From Fragilaria radians (lineage: Eukaryota > Bacillariophyta > Fragilariophyceae > Fragilariales > Fragilariaceae), in NCBI GenBank assembly GCA_900642245.1, contig CAAAJI010000429.1, positions 1 to 15,389 of the forward strand: a stretch of DNA of 15,389 nt, written 5' to 3'. Made by a program: the position numbers and the translations under genes. Positions 8,860 to 15,389 of the stretch are shown here, in pieces. How positions within the stretch are numbered: position 1 is the first letter of the stretch; each line of letters begins with the position of its first letter. The notes beneath the pieces are model-generated. The model did no database searches and was not told the origin of the DNA. It saw only the letters and a program-made list of their open reading frames with translations.

Positions 8860-9807
8860 ATGATGACCATGATAAATCAACTCTCAGCTGCTCTGTTACT
8901 TTTCATAAGTATTATGTTCCCTTCAGATGCTAAGGAAATCGGGAAGGATGTATTTGCCTGTTCTCCAACATCATTCACCTTTGGCCTTAATTTGAATGGT
9001 CAATGTCCTGGAATGATCGAATCAAGACCAGGAATTGATGGCACCGATTGTTACTTTATCGAAGGTTTAACTTCTATACCAACACCAGTTTCCGTTACAC
9101 AAATTCAAATCCTGGAATTGAATGTGGACCTGTTGACGATTTACGCCAAAACCTTAAATGGAGAGTTTGAAGATGGCTATTCATGGGAGTATACATCCAT
9201 CACTTCAGGGGAACTAACGGATGAGACTGAACTACCCGGAGGCATTCAACTAAACATTCGGGGCGTTGATAGTAATGGCACAGTTGTCACTAATTCAGTT
9301 ATTATTGATTATTCGAACACAGCTGATGCATATCCTATTCTAAAAATCGGTGATGAGATTGGTTGGATAGTGATTGTAAGTTATTTGACAAATTTAGTAT
9401 TGCCTTCAAGCGACTATTTGCTTACTTGGTAACTAACCCCTTTTCGTGAGATGGATTTGGCTCCAGCTCGTGCTGAATATTGTCCCGTTGTTACTGAAGC
9501 TCCTATCACGAGTTCTCCCGATACGGAAGCCCCGATAACGGAAGCACCCATGACTTCTCCACCCATTCTTTCTCGCTCTCCAGCTATAGATTTAGAGACT
9601 GCATTCCCGACGCAATTACCAATGTCAATGGATTATCATCATCCTAGTGGAAAGGGACGCGGAAAGAAAGGAAGTAAAAGGAAGGATGAATTGGAAGGTT
9701 CTAAACAAAAGAAATCAAGGACCGAAAAAAAGAAGGCAATGAAGGAAGAAGAAGTCTCAGACGACGTCGAGAAAGGTGACAAAAAGAAGCAAAATAAAAA
9801 AAGTTAA
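8860..9807 (+). CDS. secreted four-cysteine protein with Thr/Pro linker and cationic tail (paralogue 2)
   Basis: Two exons, 8860-9375 and 9451-9807, give a 290-residue protein. ATG codons at 8860, 8863 and 8869 all precede a hydrophobic signal core (residues about 8-20), with cleavage expected near residue 24. The domain (about 26-183) aligns without gaps to paralogue 1: cysteines C34, C49, C64 and C183 keep the same spacing, and GIDGTDCYFI, LNGEFEDGYSW, PGGIQLNIRG, TNSVIIDYSN and IGWIVI are shared. The linker (about 184-220) carries imperfect TEAPIT repeats. The tail (about 230-290) is longer than in paralogue 1 and mixes Lys clusters with a Glu/Asp stretch, sharing GRGKK and KQKKSR. The polyampholyte tail and P/T linker recall diatom biosilica and cell-wall proteins in composition only. 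Its 3' end faces the RGG gene, 150 bp away. Confidence 0.87.
9376..9450 (+). other. phase-0 intron of paralogue 2 (75 bp)
   Basis: The donor is GTAAGT after IGWIVI. The acceptor is CGTGAG after a short pyrimidine run (CCCCTTTT). Reading through meets TAA at 9430-9432. A later AG inside CTCCAG would break the frame of EYCPVV, so the acceptor at 9449-9450 is preferred. It lies at exactly the same codon boundary as the intron of paralogue 1. Confidence 0.82.
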
Positions 9808-9957
9808 ATTCTGATAGTATAACTCAACGGCAAACCGCGTGACACCTTATCCCACCTTGACGGATACTGAAAAAGAATAAGGATCGTAGTTACTATTAGT
9901 GTCTTACTTGTAGTGTTAAGCATGTGCAAGGTTAGAAAGATTGGCATGGTGGATTCA
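9808..9957. other. 150-bp convergent 3' region
   Basis: This short gap separates the stop codons of two convergent genes. Both must place their poly(A) sites here or inside each other. AATAAG at 9877-9882 is a weak plus-strand signal candidate. No strong terminator-like structure is seen. Confidence 0.4.
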
Positions 9958-11409
9958 TCACATTCCCGAATTTGTTTGATTGGGAGCCCCAATCTCAAAT
10001 CTCATGGGAGTACGATGGGAAGAATTGCGACCAGCCCCTCTACCTCTCTGACCACCAAATCGTCCCGAAGAACCATTGGACGATACCTCTACATGAGGAC
10101 CCCGATGGAATTTGTCCTCGGAATTTTGTGGCTGTGGATGTTGTCCACCGTCTCCCCCCCGGTTGCTCTGATGACGACCCCCCTTGCGTCCGGCGTTGGA
10201 ATAATTCCTACCTGTCCTACCAGCAGTTGTAGCAGCACGACCTCCTGCGGTAGTCGTATAACCCCCATGGGGAGCATAGGCTTCCTTCGTCCCATCACCA
10301 TAATTAGGAGAATTATGATCTCTACCAGCAGAAGCATTGGAAGAAACAGTTCTACTACCTCTACCACCACCACCTCTGGAATTGTAGTTTCTTCCACCTC
10401 CTCGACCTTCATTCCTATTTTCATTTTCGGAACCTTGCCGTCCCCCATTAAATTTTCCTGTACCTCTACCACCACCTTGCTGTTGTCGACCCCCTCTCCC
10501 TCGATCTTCACTATGAACACTAGCTGTTCCATCATTTCTTCGGGCGTCTCGATGATTGTTCCACTTTTGTACTCTCCCACCACCTCGAGAGTAGTTAAAG
10601 CCACCACGACCACTGGATATACTATTTCCTCCTACACTGGAATTGTCATTTTGGTATGGATCATTAGAGTCATAATACACAACTCGTGGCTGCTGTTGTC
10701 GTTGTTGTTGATGATGCTGCTGGCGTCGTCGACGGCCTTGAGAGTAACCGCTGACACCAGAGATATCGCTTGTGACACTGCCATTGTCATTACCACCGTG
10801 TTGATGATGTACATGGTGTGCATCTTGTGTATTAAGGTTTGAACGTGGAGGTGCTCTAGTTGCAGCAATGGCAGCCGCAGCTGCTTGGAGACTGCTAGTA
10901 TACACAGCAGGTGGCTGAGAGGGTGCCGTCTGAACATTGATTGAAAATGAGATGGAAAATATATGTGAGGTTTTGACGGAGAGGTAGAGTAGATGTCACC
11001 AAAAGACCGCATTTCAATGTTTTTATTCACACACCTGATGAGGATCGTCAGGAAAATCCTTTTCTTGTTGTAACTTTGGATTTTTCTTTTGCGGTCCGGT
11101 TTTCATTGGTTGTTGCTGCTGCTGTTGTTGTTGTTGAGGCTGTTGCTGCTTAGGATTACGTCGTTGTGTCATGGATTTCCCCCGACCAGAATTGCTATTG
11201 CCTCGTGTATTCTTATAATTCTGATTCTGATTATTATTATTAGCTTTATTTGGATTTCGTTTCGATGGTCCTGAATTTGGCTTTGCTTGTGATACTTCTA
11301 TGATAGGCAATGGTTGCTCGGATACATCATTATCGTCGTCGTCTTCTGGATCCGAATCTGCCCATGAAGGTATATTCGAAGAAGTATTATCTTGGATGGG
11401 AGTTGTCAT
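9958..11409 (-). CDS. acidic, polyQ and RGG-repeat disordered RNA-binding-like protein
   Basis: Two exons, 11409-11035 and 10929-9958, give a 448-residue protein. It starts at the ATG at 11409 with an acidic segment (IPSWADSDPEDDDDND, residues 13-28). Then come Asn/Gln/Lys-rich sequence and a Gln run (about 85-103). The second exon opens with TAPSQPPAVY and an Ala run, then becomes Arg/Gly/Asn/Ser-rich with at least six RGG triplets (RGGF, SRGGG, GRGGR, EGRGGG, SRGGGG, NRGGD) and Tyr spaced between them. It ends with PMRFEIGAPN. No folded domain such as RRM, KH or a helicase is visible. RGG boxes bind RNA and drive condensate formation in many eukaryotic proteins, so a role in mRNP biology is a reasonable inference, but no orthologue is recognised. 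Long plus-strand frames over this region are shadows of its biased codons. Confidence 0.83.
10930..11034 (-). other. phase-0 intron of the RGG gene (105 bp)
   Basis: On the minus strand the donor is CAG/GTGTGT at 11034 and the acceptor is AATGTTCAG/ACG at 10930. Joining 11035 to 10929 keeps both long frames in phase (DPHQ then TAPSQPP). Without splicing, translation stops two codons into the intron region at TAA (11023-11025). Confidence 0.8.
11108..11152 (-). repeat. CAG/CAA trinucleotide run encoding polyglutamine
   Basis: The forward strand shows mixed GTT and GCT triplets, read on the minus strand as CAA and CAG for Gln, interrupted by one Pro. It lies in exon 1 of the RGG gene. Mixed codons suggest selection for Gln rather than only recent slippage, but length variation between strains is likely. 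Confidence 0.7.
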
Positions 11410-11870
11410 CTTTGTGTAGTAGGTTGGTTAATCAATCGCTAAAGGAGTGCAAGTTTGGTATCAAGAGCGTATCATACGAACAGAACAGCACGTGATGAGT
11501 GATTTCATCACTTGCCTACCGCCCAGTAGATTTATACTAACTATACAAATCTAGTGGTTCGTAGACACAAATCTTTAGTAACTTTGCCTGAACAATACTC
11601 ATTAGAGTTACAGGATGTATCGCTAAATCAATGTACGTATCGGTCACTTACTGTCTCTTATATTTTTTCCATACTGTATGTTATTTGGAGTGGAGAATCA
11701 ATAAGATCAAGATACTTAAAGTCACGATCACACTGGGAGATAATCTGGTATCTGCACAGATGAGTTCTATGGAATCATTGGAAAACCTTTTTACCGGTAG
11801 TATATTTCAATCTATTTCAAAGTTTTGGTTTTGCAAAAGTGAGTGTCTAAGCCCTTTCAGAAGTTTCATA

Positions 11871-11910
11871 TCATGCAAGGTCAACTTTGCATGACTTTCC
11901 AAGAGTCATG
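11871..11910. repeat. two overlapping hairpins sharing one arm
   Basis: TCATGCAA (11871-11878) pairs with TTGCATGA (11887-11894), and CATGACT (11890-11896) pairs with AGTCATG (11904-11910). The shared CATGA lets only one stem form fully at a time. Function unknown; it may be chance. Confidence 0.4.
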
Positions 11911-12219
11911 AACATTTTGGAAAACATATGAAGAACGTTATGGAAGCCAAGATGCTTTATCGCTTCCACAAGTGACAACATGACAAATAAATATTGCCAG
12001 CAAAATAGAAAAAGTTAAATTCCTTATGCGTAAAAGGTTGGAGACCAAGTCCTATTGGAAACACCCACAATTCTCCGGATTTTATCAATGCTTTGTACAG
12101 GAAAGCATCCATCCACAAGAGTATAGAGGAAAGGAGCCATTTGAATTCAATTGGAATTATATCAGAAAGGGAAAATATCCTTTTTTGGAACAAATCCAAT
12201 TATATAGCATCATAATGAG

Positions 12220-12498
12220 ATGGCTAAGTCTCTCTTTTTATTTGTAAGAACAGAATTGGATCATGGCCAGGTTAGCACAACTAAAAGCAAGAAAGATCTA
12301 TTGCAATTTCTACATCTGAAGTCCCGCATTTCTACTTTGATTCAAATGGTAAAGGCAGCACTCAATCTTCTTTGCACCTACTAATTTAACTATTTTTTTC
12401 AGATTTGGAGTATGTTTATTTGGTTAAGAATTGAGTTATCAGATTACCGATACTCGTTCGCTCGGTATTTATCTTGCGGATTTTTTTTTGTACAGTAA
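12220..12498 (+). CDS. doubtful small spliced gene (74 residues)
   Basis: An ATG at 12220 opens 43 codons (start MAKSLFLFVRTELDHG) to a GTAAAG donor at 12349. A very intron-like 3' end follows: CTAAT branch-like word, pyrimidine run TATTTTTTTCAG ending at 12402. The phase-0 join continues for 31 codons to TAA at 12496-12498. The intron would be 54 bp, shorter than the others in this window. The protein has no recognisable domain and is hydrophobic at its end. The good acceptor is the main reason to list it. Confidence 0.18.
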
Positions 12499-12774
12499 GG
12501 ATAAAAAACGATTCTAAAGTGACAGTTCGTTTTGATCCCTTTTCCTACCGTTGATGAGTTTACTAAGGGGATTGGGGGGAACGGCTTTCCTGGGATTTTC
12601 GGTTTGCGAAGGTTACCAGATATCCAGATACATAAAAACTGTCCGACTACATCCGGGTTTTAAGTTTTGTTAACGGGATTAATTTACGGCACTATCACAA
12701 ACGGTCGTATGAAACTTAAAACACATGTAAGTTACCGACTTCCTGTGCGAAAGGTATGGTCTTATAGGAAATAT

Positions 12775-12794
12775 GATATTCACTTATGAATATC
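12775..12794. repeat. perfect 8-bp inverted repeat upstream of the gene at 13004
   Basis: GATATTCA (12775-12782) and TGAATATC (12787-12794) are separated by CTTA. It may be a dyad binding site for a regulator or chance in AT-rich DNA. Confidence 0.35.
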
Positions 12795-12968
12795 TTATAC
12801 CGAAGGGGGCAACGACATGTTTGGAACACACACTTTTAATCTGGATGCATTAAACAAACGGTGTTGTCTCAAACTGTTACACACATTGTAACGGGACATT
12901 TTCATCCCCCAGGCAACCCCATCGCCGGTTCTTTCCAACATCTTTCTTACTTGCTTTAAACTAATTAA

Positions 12969-12984
12969 GATTAGACATCTAATC
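12969..12984 (+). repeat. 7-bp hairpin just before the ATG at 13004
   Basis: GATTAGA and TCTAATC flank CA, and the element ends 20 bp before the start codon. It would lie in the 5' leader or at the transcription start. Either an operator dyad or an RNA stem is possible; nothing else supports function. Confidence 0.35.
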
Positions 12985-13003
12985 CTATTCCATTATCGCC
13001 AGA

Positions 13004-15389
13004 ATGAAGTCCGAACTGCAAGATGATTTCGAATTCAAAACAACCCCGAAGAAAGGGTCGTCTTCACAGTCCCCGTCGTTGATTTCTTTGAAACAAGAGG
13101 ATTCACGCGAGGAGGGATCATCATCACAGACCAAAGGTTCACTGGAAGATCGAGATGGTCCACAGAAGAAGTCAACGCCTCGAAAGTCCAATGCAAAGCA
13201 ATCCTCAAATCGAAGGGGCCCACATCATTATGATAGCACAGTGTATCCAGCGTATCCACACCCCGGAAGCCTGTATCCACCACCACCTCCAGGATCACGC
13301 CCTCCGTATGCTCCCCATGTTCATCCGCATTATGGATACGACTATAGGCCTCCTCATCCTCATTCGTATCCCCCACCTGTACATTCAGGACAAGGGGGAG
13401 GAGGACCAGGGGGATATTCCTATGGTCCACCGCCACCCCATACCTATCATCATCATCCATATGGTTATCCAGCCCCCATGCCATATCCGCCACCCCCACA
13501 TCCCATGCCTCCATCGAGTGCATATCCACCACTTCCGTCAACTTCTGCTGATAATTCTTCATTGTCATCGAAAGGAAAATCAAACAATAGTAAGTACAAC
13601 GACAAGTACAATCAGATTTCCAGGAAGAAACGAGCAATGGTTGATGAAGAACATAATTCCTATTCAAGGGCTACCATTCGAAATGGAAGCAGCGGCCACC
13701 AAAGGACTCCATCAAATGCATCAAGTGCGTCTACATTGAGTGGCGGCTCTATCCCTTTCTTAGATTCAAAAGGTAAGCGTTATGATGATATATGCTTCAG
13801 TTTGGATTGCTTCAAAAATAATATCTCAAATCTCCCTTGCGCACCTACCTATGAAACATGAATGGACATTTCTACAAAAAATCAGAGAATCCACTTACGA
13901 GAGCCAGCCCTAAGCGCCGACGTGGGCATAATAGCAATCCAATTTCAGTTGTCACGAGTTTTGACGAAAGTTCAATTCATCGATGTACTTCGAATGCATC
14001 AACAACCGAGTCTGCAGCTCGTTTTCAACAGTTGTCTGTTCATGACAATAGCAGAGAAGATCCACAAACAAGTATTTTCTTGACGCTTTCAACATCACCG
14101 ATCCATACTCAAGATTTTGAAACAACACCCATCAGCAAGAATAAAACGTTAAGTCTCGATGCCGCCGATTCGTTCATGTCTCGTGCGCAAAGTATGGATT
14201 CGTACTCGGCAATCAACAACAAGGATCGCCATGGGGAAACCCCTACACCGCCAATGAATACATCAGGCACTACTGTTCTGACTGATGAGCACTTGTTAAA
14301 AAATCATCTTAGAGGACAAACATTCACTCCCGTTCCACCTAGTGAACGAGATTCGAAATCGAACCAAAGCAACAGTAACTCTCACGCCACTAACAATAGT
14401 GAAGGTGTAAACAAAAGCAACAACACCACCGGGTTTGTTTCCGTACAGACACAGTTATCATGGAGCATAGCAGGTGATGCGCCTTCAATTGGAGAGTTAG
14501 CAGATTGGGAAGAGGATCGTCATAAGCGACCTACATCTACAACATCGCAATTGTCTCCCAATAGTAAGCATATTTCACTGAGTCCCAGCTCCTTTATAAT
14601 GTGGAAAGATTTTGATCCCAATAATAAACACCGAACGTCGAGTCGAGATGAAAGTCTTCGTTTATCAATGCTTTCACCTCAGTCTATGGGTGAGGAGGAT
14701 GGTGGAGTGTCAACTCCTTTACCTTTCTTTTTCTCAAATGACGGAGGAGACGACGAAGAACGCGAGAATAGTGCTATACGAGAATCGTATTCAAATGCTA
14801 GTGACAAAAGTAATGGAAATTATAGCAGCAAGTACGTACATTCTGGATATCATCATCGTGTTCCAGAAAATGTACATTCCATTTTTGTCAACAGGTCAGG
14901 TAGCAGCTCCAAAAATGGTGAACCAAAACTTACCAACTCAGGCAGCAATGGAAGTGGACGATATCATAACCATGGGAATGGAAGGTGCGATTCCAATGGC
15001 AGAGGTGGAATGCGAATGCCAGCAAATACAGCGTATTCCGATCATGAGGCTGGTATTGGGTACGGTCTTCGTCATCACGGTCGCGACGGTCCTCCTGAGG
15101 GCCCATATTACCCTCCCCACCCCTACATGGCTCCTCCCCCAATGCCACACCATCACATGTCCGATAGAGTTCGAAATCTTCGTGGAAGAGGTCCACCTCA
15201 TCACCATCCGCCACATCCACCTTCGTTGCAAATCCCCCCTCCAGTGACGTCGCATCACACACTAACATCCCCGTTGGGAGTACCAAGTAAAATGTGGGGA
15301 ATTCCTCATCACTCCCCACATCAGGTACCACCTCCGCCAATGGATTTGAATATGAATGCTTCGAAGCGTAAATGCATAGCGCTGAAACC
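13004..15389 (+). CDS. large disordered Pro/His/Tyr/Ser-rich, probably nuclear protein (3' end missing)
   Basis: Exon 1 is 13004-13772 and exon 2 is 13886 to the window edge, giving 757 residues so far. The start MKSELQDDFEF is the first ATG of the frame. Residues about 1-72 are Ser/Lys/Glu-rich; about 74-180 are dominated by Pro, Tyr, His and Gly (PPPPPG, HYGYDYRPP, HHHPYGYP). A basic cluster RKKR lies near 207 and another, PKRRRGH, near 265, both NLS-like. Exon 2 carries islands that look constrained amid low complexity: SFMSRAQSMDSYSAIN, WSIAGDAPSIGELADWEEDR (about 447-468) and SSFIMWKDFDP. A second Pro/His-rich tract follows, and the window ends in NASKRKCIALK. No zinc finger, homeobox or kinase signature is seen. 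Disorder and NLS-like clusters suggest a nuclear regulator or scaffold; any folded domain is probably beyond the edge. Confidence 0.84.
13773..13885 (+). other. phase-1 intron of the gene at 13004 (113 bp)
   Basis: The donor is AAAAG/GTAAGC at 13773 and the acceptor is AAAATCAG/AGAAT at 13885. Splicing gives LDSK-E-NPLTRASPKRRR and opens 500 further codons to the window end. Reading through exon 1 hits TGA at 13859-13861. The AG two bases later would put exon 2 out of frame. Confidence 0.78.

Larger units (their letters stand above)
11410..13003. other. 1.6-kb divergent intergenic region
   Basis: It lies between the starts of the RGG gene (minus) and the gene at 13004 (plus), so both promoters should be here. 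No long coding frame is convincing. Several short perfect inverted repeats stand out: 11492-11511 (GTGATGA/TCATCAC) just upstream of the RGG gene, 11871-11910, 12775-12794 and 12969-12984. A weak candidate small spliced gene lies at 12220-12498. Confidence 0.5.

Noticed and set aside
10089..10613. 174-codon minus-strand frame of mostly Val/Glu/Leu
   Set aside because: Frame-shifted shadow of the RGG gene on the same strand.
9913..10842. 309-codon plus-strand frame opposite the RGG gene
   Set aside because: It is Ser/Thr-rich only because it is antisense to Gly/Arg/Ser-rich codons; the minus-strand frame is spliced sensibly and has coherent RGG and Tyr patterning.
11957..12247. Overlapping 73- and 80-codon frames on both strands
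   Set aside because: No motif or splice context, and no transposase signature could be confirmed.
13035..13739. Long frames on both strands over exon 1 of the gene at 13004
   Set aside because: Shadows of repetitive Pro/His/Tyr codons; no start context or motif.
14612..15340. Plus and minus frames of 106-211 codons near the right end
   Set aside because: They overlap the 500-codon exon 2 in other frames and lack motifs.
1..15389. CRISPR arrays, bacterial operons, rRNA genes
   Set aside because: No regularly spaced repeats, no ribosome-binding-site-led gene strings and no rRNA-like sequence; the introns and retroelements show eukaryotic nuclear DNA.

Overview
The window looks like nuclear DNA of a photosynthetic stramenopile, most likely a diatom. 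It is AT-rich. The genes are sparse, on both strands, and split by short GT..AG introns of about 75-113 bp. The left end carries a Ty1/copia retrotransposon whose protease and pre-integrase signatures resemble the diatom CoDi lineages as I remember them. This assignment is by eye, with no database search.

Positions 1-2696 hold the 5' part of a minus-strand Ty1/copia element: a candidate 186-bp 5' LTR (2511-2696), a leader, a gag/protease frame (717-2435) and an integrase frame running off the left edge (1-930), separated by one frameshift. A perfect 17-nt inverted repeat pairs the inside of the LTR with the exact position where a primer-binding site should lie. This suggests self-primed reverse transcription, known from Tf1/sushi-type Ty3/gypsy elements and, to my knowledge, not usual for copia. 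It is the most interesting observation here. About 1 kb further right (about 3590-4770) is a decayed minus-strand Ty3/gypsy pol relic with stops, frame jumps and an apparent deletion of the RT palm.

The centre (5584-9807) holds two plus-strand tandem paralogues. Each encodes a signal peptide, a globular domain with four cysteines at identical spacing in both copies, a Thr/Pro/Ser-rich linker and a strongly cationic Lys/Arg/Ser tail. Each has one phase-0 intron at the same place. Their layout suggests secreted proteins that bind polyanions, the cell wall or biosilica, but I do not recognise the family.

Converging on the second paralogue is a minus-strand two-exon gene (9958-11409) for an acidic, polyQ- and RGG-rich, probably RNA-binding, disordered protein. 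At the right end a plus-strand gene (13004-15389, incomplete) encodes a large, largely disordered Pro/His/Tyr/Ser-rich protein with basic NLS-like clusters. Its second exon is an uninterrupted 1.5-kb frame reaching the window edge. The spaces at 2.70-3.59, 4.77-5.58, 6.46-8.86 and 11.41-13.0 kb show no convincing genes apart from one weak candidate for a small spliced gene and several short perfect inverted repeats.
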